A stretch of 64,000 nucleotides of DNA from Paraspadella gotoi (GCA_051294375.1 CM119268.1:14464301-14528300), one strand, 5' to 3'. Shown: positions 47,515 to 61,549, numbered from the stretch's first letter. Made by a program: numbers and translations. The notes: generated by a model from the sequence alone, not told the origin.

Positions 47515-47705
47515 AGAAAGATAGAACGAGAGATTATGAAATAAAGAAAGAAAAAAATAAAGAGATAGAGAAAGAAAGAAAAGAAAAAAGAAATAAAGAA
47601 ATTATTATGAAAAAAAAAGAAAGAAAGAAAGAAAAAAGAAGAAAGAAAAAGAAGAAAGAAAGAAAAGAAATTAAAATAGAAAGCAAAAAAGAAAGAAAGA
47701 AAGAT
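47515..47705. repeat. GAAA-rich purine repeat
   Basis: Degenerate AAAG/GAAA words. It is followed at 47795-47935 by three copies of a ~34-bp word containing GGAAAGAAAGGAT...GGCAAGTAAAGGATT. Confidence 0.88.
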
Positions 47706-48013
47706 TGTTGAAATATACAAATATAAAATACATTTAAAAGTATGTAAAGACTATATATTATACTGTAGGATGTCTAAATTAGATTAGCAAAAGGAGGTGA
47801 AAGATGGTGAAGGAAAGAAAAGGTGAAGCAAAGGATGGAGGAAAGAAAGGATGAAAGGCAAGTAAAGGATTCAGGAAAGAAAGGATGAAAGGCAAGTAAA
47901 GGATTGAGGAAAGAAAGGATAATAGTCGGGCAGAAGGAGGATCTCCTGGGGACTTGGGAGGCCGGGCAAAGACCCCGGGATGCAAGTCTCATTTTCCGTC
48001 GGTCACGTTGCCT

Positions 48014-48015
<2 letters not shown>

Positions 48016-48072
<57 letters not shown>

Positions 48073-48163
48073 AGAAAAGAAGAGAACAGAAGAGAGAATG
48101 AGAAAGCGAAATAAACATTAAAGAGGGAATAGGACGGAGAGAGAGATAGAGAGAGGAGACTTA

Positions 48164-48194
<31 letters not shown>

Positions 48195-48200
48195 GGAGAG
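48016..48200. repeat. (GA)n microsatellite
   Basis: Perfect GA array to about 48070, then degenerate GA arrays to 48200. Confidence 0.95.
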
Positions 48201-49505
48201 GAAGCTGGTTTCTGGGAAAAAAGCCTTCGGAGCATCGGCACGAAATCGGTCGCAGGCAACAAAAGATTTGGCGCTCGATGTTATTAGTATGAGGTTTTGT
48301 GGTAATATTTTATGAGTTGAAACAGGCACTTTAAACCCGCGTCTACATCATACAAATTGTTAAGGCAAATCTATAGAGCTATCTAGAAGATTTTAATAAT
48401 ACAATACGATTGAGACTTGTAACTGATTGTTACCTAATATTATTTGAGTGTGTTTTAGAATGCTATCGCCATATCATCGTACATACGAGAATGGGAAGCG
48501 TCCGTGTATGGAATAAATTGATAACAACTGGTGAAATACACAAACGCGTAAAAGACAAACAAAAAATGAAAAAAAAAGAAGATAAATGAAAAATGGAAAG
48601 AAACGTGACTGGAGGAAGAAGAAAAGGAAGGAGAATGGAGAATCCGGAATAACCCACTTCTAAAAATGGAAAAACGGAAGATTGGATCCCGACTGAATAG
48701 ATTGAATACAATGAATAGAGGCATGAATGAATGAACCAAAGAATGAAAAAATGAATCATTTCATAAATGAGGGAATCGATGAATCGACAAATTAGGGATT
48801 GAAATAATGAATAGAAAATTCAGAAAATTTGAAATGAAGTGGACGTCGATTCGATTTATGAAAGTGACAAGATTTAAAAAAAAAAATAATTAATTAAAAA
48901 ATTTAATTTAGTTATTGAATATACAGTATATTTTAAGATGCTATCAATTCAATTTTAAAATTGCCTTTTAGCATATTTAGTCAACAGAGAGGGAGTTGAA
49001 TGGACAATAAGAGATCAGAACGAACGCTCGCTTAAAAATCTAACGAAGGCTTCAAAAAGGCATTTTTTTTCTGCCGTCTCTGGAATCCTTTTCTTAGTAT
49101 ATCAATGATCTCTGTCTCGCTCTTGGCTTCGGTCTCTCTTCTCTTTGATTTTCCTTTTTATTTCCTTCTTTGTTTCACCGACGATCGCCTCCCTTTTCAC
49201 ATTCCACAACTCGATTCACCGATTTCACCTTTTCTCCTCCTTTTTCACGAGGCGACAATCTTCCAGGCGTCGCCCTTTCACGCGCCTTCGATTCACGACC
49301 CTCGTCAGACTCCCACGCGATTCAGGGGATTCACAATCCGATCCTCGCTTCTGGGCGACTCACCTCATCTCACCTTGCCTCACCTTCCCCTTTTGTTTCC
49401 CGCCATTTTCTTTGTCAGATGAGTTTTTTTTCACTCCTTTCCTTTTCGACTCAAAATTTTCATTACGCTGGTTTTATATATTCCAATTTATGTTTAATTA
49501 GTAGA
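48201..49505. other. AT-rich unique sequence, no gene
   Basis: No supported gene. 48710-48800 is rich in GAATGAATGAA-like words. Three overlapping plus frames at 49105-49550 all lack motifs. Confidence 0.5.
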
Positions 49506-49651
49506 CGCAGCCTAACAACCTCATTCGATATTGCCTCTCAAGTTGGGTAATTCACTTGGGACAGCTTGACAATCTCAGTCGGGACAGCCTGACAACATCA
49601 GTCGACACAGCCTGATAGTCTCAATAAAGTCAGCCTGACAATCTCAATGGG
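49506..49651. repeat. 23-bp minisatellite
   Basis: Four consecutive units of the form ACAGCCTGACAATCTCAGTC plus three bases (starts 49561, 49584, 49607, 49631; lengths 23, 23, 24, 21), preceded by a decayed unit from 49506. Confidence 0.9.
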
Positions 49652-49664
49652 AAGAAGCACGAAG

Positions 49665-49678
49665 GAGAGAGAGAGAGC

Positions 49679-49752
<74 letters not shown>

Positions 49753-50638
49753 TATGTAGAGAGAGAGAAGAGAGAGTAACTGGAAAAGGGGAAAACATCA
49801 AGAGCGAATCAGAAATTGCGATCTTCTTCACTCAGTCGCTCTAATGTCATTTCTTCGTCCTCTTTCTCTCTTACCCCAAGCCCTTCCAGCCCCCCCACCC
49901 CCAGCCCCCAGCCCCCCATTCCCAACTTTCCCTTACTCCTTCTCTCCTCTGCCTTCACACCGAACAATAGGGGTCCCCCACCACGAGACGAGCATATGTT
50001 CCACAGCGGGAGGTCAGAATCTCATATTGGGTTTAGAGTTGAGACTCTTATCTCTGACTAACCGGCTCCCACCGGCGTCCACTGACTCCCTCTCACGATC
50101 TCTATCTTTTTTCTGGGAAAATATAATTGAAAATTACGAATCGAAACATAAATTTCCGGAATTTCGAGAGCAATCTCCCCGATGCCCGATCGCCCGAATG
50201 CGAAATTGTGCCGAGAGGCGCGATGGAGGCGATAAAAATGGGCTAAATTGATTTTCCGTCCGATCGATTCTCTCATTCTCCCTTCGCGGCTGTTTTCACC
50301 CACTCTCTCTCTTCTCTCTCTCACTGTGTCTTTCAGTCTCTCTCTCTTACTCCCCATGATTCCACTTCCACTCTCTTCTTTCTCTCACTCTCTCTCTCTC
50401 CTTCTCTCCGTCTCTACGTCTCCTCTGTCTCTTTGTCTTTCGTCATTCCGTCTTTCTGTCTTTCCTTCTTTCTGTCTTTTTTTCTCATTTGTCTCTCTCC
50501 TCTCCGTCTTTCATTCTCTTTCTCTTCTCGATCTGTCCTCGGCACTTTCATTTTCGTCTCTGTGTCTTTCTCCTCCCACTACCACTCCCCCTCTCATCTC
50601 TCTCTTTATCTCTCTCTCTCTCTCTCTCTCTCCTCTCA

Positions 50639-50679
<41 letters not shown>

Positions 50680-51988
50680 GTCTTCTCTCTCTCTCATTCC
50701 GGGTTTGACTCTGTAAGAGACGATTTAATGGCGGTCACGAGGCGGGACGAGGCGCCGTCTCGGAGAAGGAAACCGAGAAATCCGAGAAAATGGTTTTTGG
50801 TTTCGACGACGACGACGACGACGACGACGGAAGCGACGTGCGACGGCGCGAAAAGATCGAAAAGAGACGCTCGACGCAAATGGACTAAACGGACAAAGCA
50901 GACGAAAATGGTCACTCGGGCCAAGAAGGACAATATGGTGGAAAATGAAGATGGACAGATTGGAGAAAGAACCTCCAGACGACAAATGATAACATGACGT
51001 GTGATATCTATTAGAAAACTAGGACGGATTGTAATTAACCTTGTGTTGTATAGATGCTCCCTCTATTTCCAGAAGACCAAACATGACTTCCCCTTCAAGA
51101 GATATAATGATAAGTAATACTTTTTTAAAGAAAGCAATACATATATAATTAAATAATATATATTAAATAGTAAATCCTTCGTAAAAATAATAAAAATATA
51201 AAATAGTGAAAAAAGTAATTTACAAATTTTCATATATTAAGTTTTTAATAGCATTAAAATGTATAAAAAGTTATCAAAAAAAAAGAAATTGTAGCATTGT
51301 GAATGCTGAGCTCAGAAAATGGGTTCTGGTGGACCAAGTCACACGGAAGGAAGTTTGTGAAAGGGTTAAGTGGTTTTGTTTGGCCGTTAAATGGTACAGA
51401 GAGAGAGAGAGAGAGAAAGTGAGAGGGAGAGGGAGAGTGAGCAAAAGTTTGTTACGAGGAAGATCAAAGGTTAAATTTACTTAATTCTACTTATAGATAT
51501 TTAAGTTAGGGTTAAACGAAAAACACTATGCAAGTACAGTATGTTGTTGTGTTGACGGTAGTGATGCTGACGACGAATATGAAAAAGACTATGAATTAAT
51601 AACTTATTTCTAAATAATTATTTTGATTGTCAGTAAATAGTTTTCTAATTATTTCAATTAATCATATGTTATTTCATTTCCAATTTCAAAACTGCATTCA
51701 AATTAACGGAAATGAAATAAAAGGAAATCTGTTAAGGAATCCAGCCCATTCCCCTCTATTTTGCTTCGTCTCCCGTTTCCACTTTTTTTCCTTTCCCGCC
51801 AAAAAACCGTGTGGAAATGTTGTAAAAACAAGTCCCCGGACCCAATTAGCGAGCGACGACGGACGATGAGGACGACGACCGGGAACCCGGACCTGCCCAA
51901 CGACGAAAATGACGACGGCAAGCATTCTCAGGTGGAAAGGTTAAAGGTGGGGCAAGAGATACTTGAAAGGAGGGGAATTTTTACCGTT

Positions 51989-52063
<75 letters not shown>

Positions 52064-52635
52064 CACTCTCTCACCTATGGCGCACCTTCCGCGCGGCCGC
52101 TTGAGGAGGACAATAAAAAGCGATTATTGGGATATAATATTTTATTTAGTACGATCGTCCGTTTTTGACAACGTGCGCACGCCAAAATTGCCCGCAAAAA
52201 AAGAGACAAGGTTAATAATTCACGAGGGAAAACAAGAACAAAATGCGCGAAGGGGGCGAGGAAAAAGAAAGGAAAAAGAGAAAACAGAAAAAAATATAAA
52301 AATGGCGACAAAATATAAAAGAGGAGAAAGAAAGAAGGAGAAAGATAAAAAGAAAGAAGGATTGAAGAGAAAAGAGAAAAGAAAGAACAAGGCAAAGAAA
52401 AGAAGAAAGAAAGAAAAGAAAGAAAGAAGAAGAAGAAAGAAAGAAAGAAAGAAGAAATAAAGAAAGGAAAAAAAGAATGGCATAGAAAAGGCGCCATCGG
52501 TCAAAAAATCAATTGAATCGATTTTCTCTCCTCTCCCTCTCTCTCTCTCTCTCTCCTCTCTCCTCTCTCTTCCTCTCTCTCTCTCCTCCCTCTCTCTCTC
52601 TCTCCTATCTCTCATCTCTCTCCCCTCGCCTCCTC
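49665..52635 (+). repeat. Direct duplication pair 3, left copy (~2.9 kb)
   Basis: Collinear with 55038-58080. Internal landmarks in order: (GA)n, a C-run block (49890-49917), CT-rich block, the ORF-bearing (ACG)8 segment (50728-50997), an AT-rich TATATAATTAAATAAT segment, a small GA array, a second (CT)n at about 51990-52060, a GAAA tract and a terminal CT array. It ends at a 25-N join (52636-52660). Differences from the other copy are mainly one-base indels. Confidence 0.95.
50728..50997 (+). CDS. Candidate basic ORF, 89 aa (weak)
   Basis: ATG to TGA. It is strongly basic (Arg/Lys clusters at 5-22, 43-60), with Thr8 at about 27-34 encoded by an ACG repeat and a polar C-terminus. The second copy (from 56114) starts with the same residues but shifts frame after the Thr run, then recovers the same final residues in another frame, so the two copies disagree by indels. 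No domain is recognised. It may be a real low-complexity exon or just a CGA repeat with open frame. Confidence 0.22.
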   Translation: MAVTRRDEAPSRRRKPRNPRKWFLVSTTTTTTTTEATCDGAKRSKRDARRKWTKRTKQTKMVTRAKKDNMVENEDGQIGERTSRRQMIT

Positions 52636-52660
52636 NNNNNNNNNNNNNNNNNNNNNNNNN

Positions 52661-54745
52661 ACTCGCTCTCTTCGATCCTCGTCGTCGCGCAATTAGCAAC
52701 TCCCTCGTGGACGTCATTTAATTCCTTTTTTTCTCTCCTTCCTTTCGCCACGCCACTCTGCTTAATCTCCTTCTGCGATAAAAGCCCCACAACCCCGGGT
52801 CGTTGTAAAGCCCCGTCACCACCACGCTTGCACGACCACCACGAACACCACCTCGCAGCAACCCCACGGCCTCAAAATGCCGCCACTCAGCTCGCGCCGC
52901 TATTTACCCTTGCATTATTGCTCCGTAATCGTCCTTTTTTATCGCGCCTCTCCACGTGCACTGCGCGAGTCGTTCGCACCCCACCACGCCTCTCCTTCAC
53001 AACTCTAACATACGCGCCTTCTCCCGGCGCCACATCTATGAAATTGTCTCTCACAATTCTTCGGCCACTGGTCCGTAGTACGTTCGTCGTAGTCGTCGTC
53101 GTTTTCGTCGTCGTCGACCTTGTAGTCGTCGCCCTCAGCTTCTGCCAGCGATTTTATTAAACCTACTTCATGTATGTGGGGTGTTTCTCTCATTTATTTT
53201 TACATTCGTCTCTTGTTCGCGTTTCTCGAACATGCAGTGTTTATAGTCTATAAAAACACATTGATATAAATGACTCAAAAATTAACAATTTTCGGTATAA
53301 ACACATGTATTGTTTTTGGGAACTCAAATGAAATATTTCAAACAAGAGACTGAACGTTACGACGAACCGAATATAATACCACCTGAAGACGACGACGAAA
53401 GTATTTTGTTACTTTGTGACCCGTAGTGGTCAGGTGGAGGAGAAGTTAAATTAAACCTGTTCATTATTTATTCCTGCACCACAGAGAAATATTGAACCTG
53501 CTATACTTTGTTATGGGCTGACATTCTCCGAGCCAAATGAAAAATTACGATATTTGTTGTTGCAATGTATTTTTTAACTCTCTTTTGATAAAACTTATGA
53601 CTGTACTAGTGTCTATGTTGCTGGGCATTAAATATGAAGTCTTTTGGTGACTCTCAAGTTCTCTGAGCTAAGAAAGAAACAATCGGGTCTCTGCACGATC
53701 TCTGTCTAAGTCGGCGGTCGTAAGATCATTTGTTTTCGCAGCTCTCTCCGAGTTCCCGCGAGATTCCTCTGGCTCGAGGAGATTTGACCAATCAAATCGT
53801 GATCTTTTTAATTTGTAACTTTTTTCAGTATACTTAAAGTTAATTAATAATGGCATAAAGAATCTGACAAATGACAATGCAGGTTCACAAACATCACAAA
53901 AATAAGGCCCTTTTGCTTTCTCTCCGAGTCTATTAAAGCAAAATATAGGGAAAAGCAATCGAAAAGGAATAACTTTATGCCTACAAGGTACCGAGAACGG
54001 CTGAGAGATTTATTGGCAACACGCGACAGATCACCTTTACACAACTTTAACCCATCGGGCGTCACCCCACCACCCAGTTCCTCTTCCACAAACATCCCCC
54101 ACTCCCTCCCCGACGCGCTTTCGAGCCCCTATCCCACAATTACAAGCGTCTAAGTACTCTTTTTCGTCTTCGATTGATTCGTCGTCTTTCGACCTTCACA
54201 CTTGACCCACACCAAAGAAAACCTTGGGATAAAGAAGTAAATGGTATGAGGCACCACGCGAATTCACAAAACGACGACCCCGTCAGTGAGGCTGCCGCCG
54301 CGGGGTTGACCCCTGGACGATCGACTTCCGCCCCGCAGCCCGAAAAACCGATCGATGAGGCATAAAAAAGGAGGAGGGGCGCCGAGGTGAAGGGGGGAAG
54401 GCCGTTGGTGAGAGGGGAGCTGGGTTGTGGAGGAGAAAGAGGACACTTTGTTTTTTATTGGCTTTTTGTTTTCTCTTCGCCGGACTAAACGAGACGAAGG
54501 CTGGAAGAGATGCGAGAAGATGGAGCGTAAACTCGAGAGTGAAGTGTGACGCGTGCCCCAAGAACGCGCGGGTGGGGATATTTATAGATAGTTGTAAAAA
54601 AATACTCCATATTCCTTCACCAGGAGGAATAGTTCTGCTTATCGTCTCTATAAGTAATAAACTGAGTGGATGCAATAAAATTCCATTTTTCTTTCCCAGA
54701 GTAGGATAATAGTTGACTGATTTCACCTCATCATCTTATTAATTC
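52661..54745 (+). repeat. Inverted duplication, left arm (~2.1 kb)
   Basis: Reverse-complement match to 61550-63105 in exact reversed order. Landmarks include GATCCTCGTCGTCGCGCAA (52674) with 63080-63098, CGAACATGCAG (53228), TTAATAATGGCAT (53842), CCTGGACGATCGACTTCCGCC (54312) and GGGGATATTTATAGATAGTT (54574). It starts right after a 25-N join. Differences are mostly short indels. Confidence 0.92.
54246..54365 (+). CDS. Candidate small ORF shared by both inverted arms, 39 aa (weak)
   Basis: ATG to TAA. An Ala4-Gly-Leu-Thr-Pro-Gly-Arg segment leads to an Asp-Glu-Ala C-terminus. The inverted arm (minus strand, stop at 61913) keeps the same frame, the same AGLTPGRSTSAP segment and the same stop even though at least four one-base indels separate the copies in the last 40 bases. 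No known family is recognised. Confidence 0.2.
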   Translation: MRHHANSQNDDPVSEAAAAGLTPGRSTSAPQPEKPIDEA

Positions 54746-55051
54746 ATAGAGGTCCTCATAGTTCATTCATTATCATATCATTCATCATTTCGTTAGTCAA
54801 CTCTTAAAAGACGGATCATTATTCATGTTCGATTATTCAATTCATTCATTATTCAATCTTCATCTATCATTCATTCTTAATCGTTATCCCCTTAAACAAA
54901 AACCTATCAACAACAACAAACGACAGCCTGTCCGAATTTCCGATTCGTTTTTTATCTTCGCTCTTCGTTTAATGAGCCAACTCACGCGGTCCGTCGTGCG
55001 GCAACGATCGAGCGGGCTGGCCGTTGTTTTAATGCATGCGAGAGAGAGAGA

Positions 55052-55117
<66 letters not shown>

Positions 55118-56113
55118 AGAGAATATTATGGAGAGAGATACTGGAAAAGGGAGAAAACATCAAAGAGCGAATCAGAAATTGCGATCTATCTCACTCAGTC
55201 GCTCTAATGTCATTTCTTCGTCCTCTTTCTCTCTTACCCCCAAAGCCCATTCCAGCCCCCCCACCCCCAGCCCCCGCCCCCCATTCCCAACTTTCCCTTA
55301 GCTCTTCTCCTCTCTTGCCTTCTCACCGAACAATAGGGGTCCCCCACCACGAGACGAAGCATATGTTCCACAGCGGGAGGTTCAGAATCTCATATTGGGT
55401 TTAGAGTTGAGACTCTTATCTCTGACTAACCGGCTCCCACCGGCGTCCACTGACTCCCTCTCACGATCTCTATCTTCTTTTCTGGGAAAATAATTGAAAT
55501 TAACGAATCGAAACATAATTTTTTCCGGAATTTCGAGAGCATCTCCCCGATGCCCGATCGCCCGATGCGAAATTGTGCCGAGATCCGGCGATGGAGGCGA
55601 TAAAAATGGGCTAACCTGATTTTCCGTCCAAGTCGATTCTCTCATTTTCTCGCCCGCTTTTTCACCCACTCTCTCTCTTTCTCTCTCTCACTGTGTCTTT
55701 CAGTCTCTCTCTCTTACTCCCCATGATTTCCACTTCCACTCTCTTTCTTTCTCTCACTCTCTCTCTCTCCTTCTCTCCGTCTCTACGTCTCTCTGTCTCT
55801 TTGTCTTTCCGTCATTCCGTCTTTCTGTCTTTCCTTCTTTCTGTCTTTTTTCTATTTGTCTCTCTCCCTCTCCGTCTTTCATTCTCTTTCTCTTTCTCGA
55901 TCTGTCCTCGTGCATTTCTGTATTTTCGTCTCTGTGTCTTTCTCCCTCCCACTACCACTCCCCATTCTCATAACTCTCCTCTCTCGCTCATTCATCTTCT
56001 CGTCTCATACAATCTTCTCTTCATCTTCTTCTCTCTCTCTCTCTTTCTCTCTCCTCTCTCTCTCTCTGTCTTCTCTCTCTCACTTCCGGGTTTGACGTTG
56101 TAAGGACGATTTA

Positions 56114-56338
56114 ATGGCGGTCCAGAGGCGGGACGAGGCGCCGGCGTCTCGGAGAAGGAAACCGAGAAATCCGAGAAAATGGTTTTTGGTTTCGACGACG
56201 ACGACGACGACGACGACGGAAGCGACGTGCGACGGCGCGAAAAAGATCGAAAAGAGGACGCTCGACGCAAATGGACTAAACGGACAAAGCAGACGAAATG
56301 GTCACTCGGGCCAAGAAGGACAATATGGTGGAAAATGA
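56114..56338 (+). pseudogene. Frame-shifted counterpart of the 50728 ORF
   Basis: Begins with nearly the same codons and Thr run as 50728-50997 but changes frame after about residue 43 because of one-base indels, giving a different C-terminus. The original end reappears in another frame at 56386. This may reflect consensus errors rather than biological decay. Confidence 0.25.
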
Positions 56339-56791
56339 AGATGGACCAGATTGGAGAAAGAACCTCCAGACGACAAATGATAACATGACGTGTGATATCT
56401 ATTAGAAAACTAGGACGGATTGTAATCTAACCTTGTGTTGTATAGATGCTCCCTCTATTTCCAGAAGACAAACACTGACTTCCCCTTCAAGAGATATAAT
56501 GATAAGTAATACTTTTTTTAAAGAAAGCAATACATATATAATTAAATAATATATATTAAATAGTAAATCCTTCGTAAAATATAAAAATATAAAATAGTGA
56601 AAAAAGTAATTTACAAATTTTCATATATAAGTTTTAATAGCATTAAAATGTATAAAAAGTTTATCAAAAAAAGAAATTGTAGCATTGTGAATGCTGAGCT
56701 CAAGAAAATGGGTTCTGGTGGACCAAGTCACACGGGAAGGAAGTTTGTGAAAGGGTTAAGTGGTTTTTTGTTTGGCCGTTAAATGGTACAG

Positions 56792-56823
<32 letters not shown>

Positions 56824-57371
56824 AGGGAGAGTGAGCAAAAGTTTGTTTACGAGGAAGATCAAAGGTTAATTTACTTAATCTACTTATAAGATATTAAGTT
56901 AGGGTTAAACGAAACAACTGCAAGTACAGTATTGTTGTTGTGTTGACGGTAGTGATGCTGACGACGAATATGAAAAGACTATGAATTAATCTAACTTATT
57001 TCTAAATAATTATTTTGATTGTCAAGTAAATAGTTTTCTAATTATTTTCCAATTAATCATAATGTTATTTCATTTCCAATTTCAAAACTGCATTCAATTA
57101 AACGTGAAATGAAATAAAAGGAAATTCTGTTAAGGAATTCCAGCAGCCATCTCCCTCTCTATTTTGCTTCGTCTCCCGTTTCCACTTTTTTTCCTTTCGC
57201 CGCCAGAAAAACCGTGTGGAAATGTTGTAAAAACAAGTCCCCGGACCCATAGCGAGCGACGACGACGATGAGGACGACGACGACGACTGCAACGACGAAA
57301 ATGACGACGGCAGCATTCTCGGTGGAAAGGTTAAAGGTGGGCAAGGATACTGAAACGGGGGAATTTTTACC

Positions 57372-57493
<122 letters not shown>

Positions 57494-57774
57494 TCAATGG
57501 CGCACCTTCCGCGGCGGCGCTGAGGGAGGGACAATAAAAAGCGATATTGGGATATAATATTTTTTATTTAGTACGATCGTCCGTTTTTGACAACGGGGCG
57601 TCACGCAAAATTGCCGCAAAAAAAGGAGAAGTAAAAATTCACGAGGGAAACAAGAAAAAAATGGCGAAGGGGGCGAGGAAAGAAAGGAAAAAGAAAACAG
57701 AAAAATGGCAAAAAATATAAAAGAGAGAAAGAAAGAAGGAAAGATAAAAAGAAAGAAGGATTGAAAGAAGAAAA

Positions 57775-57776
<2 letters not shown>

Positions 57777-57862
<86 letters not shown>
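57777..57862. repeat. (GAAA)n microsatellite
   Basis: Perfect GAAA array. The other copy (52405-52460) has only a degenerate version. Confidence 0.95.
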
Positions 57863-57928
57863 AATAAAGAAAGGAAAAAAAGAATGCATAGAAAAGCGCC
57901 ATCGGTCAAAAAATCAATTGAATCGATT

Positions 57929-58590
<662 letters not shown>

Positions 58591-58594
58591 AAGG

Positions 58595-58800
58595 AAGGAA
58601 TGAATGAATGAATGAATGAATGAATGAATGAATGAATGAATGAATGAATGAATGAATGTAGGAATGAATGAATGAATGAATGAATGAGTATGAATGAATG
58701 AATGGAGGGAAAGCTGAAGAAATGTAGAAACGAACGACGNNNNNNNNNNNNNNNNNNNNNNNNNTGAATGAATGAATGAATGAATGAATGAATGAAGAAA
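58595..58800. repeat. (GAAT)n microsatellite spanning a contig join
   Basis: GAAT tetranucleotide array at 58597-58705, a 25-N gap at 58740-58764, then GAAT again to about 58794. Confidence 0.95.
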
Positions 58801-59588
58801 TGTAGAAAATAATTCTTGGTGATATTGAGCGATTTCTACGTAATTGTATATTTAGAATTCTTTAACAAATCTATGTTATTCATTTATTTCAACGCAGGAC
58901 GAAATGACTCATGAATAAAACACGAATCTTAAATTAAAGCGATTCCGAAAACGCGAAATAGAGCGGATCACTCATCCCCGATTTCTGACCATGAATTTAA
59001 TACGAAATCGACCGCGAGTCGCGACTCCCGTCTCGGGACGACTTTCGTCCAAAAGCCTTCATTTCCCCCCCCCCTCGCTTTTTCTCCTTTTTAACCCTTG
59101 TATCTTTGCCTTGGCCTATTCGTGATTACTTCGTCAATGAGTTAATAAGTTTTTTTAAGATTTTAAATTATACTATCAATGAATTTTCACACATTAAAGA
59201 CGCTACATTCACAATCGTCGCCGTGATGATGGAAAAGTTCGAATAGCGCAAAAATATCCTTTATCAGAATATCTGAGTTCCAACAGTCCGAGGGCAGGGT
59301 TTATAATATGAAACGATTTTTATCATCTTTCCTTTTTGTTTACATTTTTAAAACTTTTAAACTTTTAGTAGTGTAACAAAAATACAAGTCGTACGTAATT
59401 TTATTCCCTGCCCCACAGCGATGGCTGTTTGAGTTTAGCCTCCACATTTAAACGCGACGCGATTTTCTTTCAGCGAATTCGCGATGAGGACCTCAAGACT
59501 CAGATATCCTCCTTTGCTCATCTCCTCCTCCTTTTCTGATTGGTTATCTTTCCTCATTTCATTTGGCGATGTCACTCCTCTCTCTCTC
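58801..59588. other. Unique sequence, no gene
   Basis: AT-rich with a GC-rich island at 58990-59075 that includes a 12-bp palindrome GAGTCGCGACTC (59016-59027). It ends in CTCTCTC at a gap. Confidence 0.5.
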
Positions 59589-60278
59589 NNNNNNNNNNNN
59601 NNNNNNNNNNNNNNNNNNNNNNNNNNNNNNNNNNNNNNNNNNNNNNNNNNNNNNNNNNNNNNNNNNNNNNNNNNNNNNNNNNNNNNNNNNNNNNNNNNNN
59701 NNNNNNNNNNNNNNNNNNNNNNNNNNNNNNNNNNNNNNNNNNNNNNNNNNNNNNNNNNNNNNNNNNNNNNNNNNNNNNNNNNNNNNNNNNNNNNNNNNNN
59801 NNNNNNCCCCGCCTCTCCACCCGCTTCGGGGCAGCTCGCGAGATTCGATCCTAAAATAAGAAGACGACGCCGTCATGGCCGTTTCTGTNNNNNNNNNNNN
59901 NNNNNNNNNNNNNNNNNNNNNNNNNNNNNNNNNNNNNNNNNNNNNNNNNNNNNNNNNNNNNNNNNNNNNNNNNNNNNNNNNNNNNNNNNNNNNNNNNNNN
60001 NNNNNNNNNNNNNNNNNNNNNNNNNNNNNNNNNNNNNNNNNNNNNNNNNNNNNNNNNNNNNNNNNNNNNNNNNNNNNNNNNNNNNNNNNNNNNNNNNNNN
60101 NNNNNNNNNNNNNNNNNNNNNNNNNNNNNNNNNNNNNNNNNNNNNNNNNNNNNNNNNNNNNNNNNNNNNNNNNNNNNNNNNNNNNNNNNNNNNNNNNNNN
60201 NNNNNNNNNNNNNNNNNNNNNNNNNNNNNNNNNNNNNNNNNNNNNNNNNNNNNNNNNNNNNNNNNNNNNNNNNNNNNN
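59589..60278. other. Two gaps with a 82-bp island
   Basis: N-runs at 59589-59806 and 59889-60278. The island between (59807-59888) is GC-rich and uninformative. Confidence 0.9.
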
Positions 60279-60549
60279 GACGATGGAAGAGACGCGCCAC
60301 TCGAAGCGCAAAACGGCGAGAAAAGATATTGAGGGGCCTGATGGCAAAAATCGGAGAAAGTGGCATGAATGGCAGAATGGGAGAATGGCAAGGATTGAGG
60401 ATTAAAGTAACTGTTTTTTTTTTTATTAAAAAATATTTAAACTTCAATCTTAATCTGAATCTTCAATTTTTAATCTGAATCCAATATTTCAACACCTTAC
60501 GAAAATTTGGATTCCAAGTATTTATTCTTACGTTTAAATTTGAATTTTT

Positions 60550-60900
60550 CGCTCCCACGATCCGCCTCCGCATGCGGTCACTCGCGGGACGGTAACGGAC
60601 GAACGGACTTTGGGCCGAAGGTCGTTCGGACAGCCGGATTCCTGCTCGTCATTTCGTAATTCGTCGCACGCAACGTTCAATTTTTAAAATCGAGGCGCGC
60701 GAATGTGAAACAACTTTCTCACACTCATCTCTCGGGTCATTGGGTGCACGGCTGCACGCTGGGATATAGCGCCGATCTGTTACGCCGGAGAACCGGTTCA
60801 ATGGCGCCGGACATTGCGTCACGACGCGCGACGTCACACGTGGCGACGGCGTCACAGTTTTCCCGTCGCGTACTCGTCGCGTCATACGTCAAATATTAAA
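60550..60900. promoter_or_regulatory. CpG-rich block with CRE half sites and an E box
   Basis: High CpG content. Five CGTCA half sites occur at about 60817, 60832, 60850, 60880 and 60887, and a CACGTG E box at 60837-60842 overlaps one of them. This resembles an animal promoter or CpG-rich regulatory region. No associated gene is visible because a gap follows (60950-61164). Confidence 0.35.
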
Positions 60901-61338
60901 GGAGGAAATGAAGTATTCACTACGACGGAGGAATCGAAGAACGTAAATTNNNNNNNNNNNNNNNNNNNNNNNNNNNNNNNNNNNNNNNNNNNNNNNNNNN
61001 NNNNNNNNNNNNNNNNNNNNNNNNNNNNNNNNNNNNNNNNNNNNNNNNNNNNNNNNNNNNNNNNNNNNNNNNNNNNNNNNNNNNNNNNNNNNNNNNNNNN
61101 NNNNNNNNNNNNNNNNNNNNNNNNNNNNNNNNNNNNNNNNNNNNNNNNNNNNNNNNNNNNNNNNCGCGGGCGAGGAAAAGGGGGGCGGTTGGGTTCTGAA
61201 GGGGAGGGGGTGGAACTTTTGAGCGTAGACAGAGGATGGAACCGTCATTTGACGGTTGGTGGCCTCCGCCTGAATTCCAGACTCTCGAGGGAGAGGTCAG
61301 TCGAGAGGTCACTCGGTTTTTCCTCGATCGATGATCAG

Positions 61339-61391
<53 letters not shown>
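61339..61391. repeat. (CT)n microsatellite
   Basis: Perfect CT array. Confidence 0.96.
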
Positions 61392-61395
<4 letters not shown>

Positions 61396-61549
61396 GATAA
61401 AACAACGGCAGCCGCTCGATCGGTTGCCGCACGACGGAGCGCGTGAGTGGCGATTAAACGAGAGGAAGATAAAAAACGAATTCGGAAATTCGGACAGGCG
61501 TCGTTGTTGTTGTTGATAAGTTTTTTGTTTAAGGGGATCGATTTAAGAA

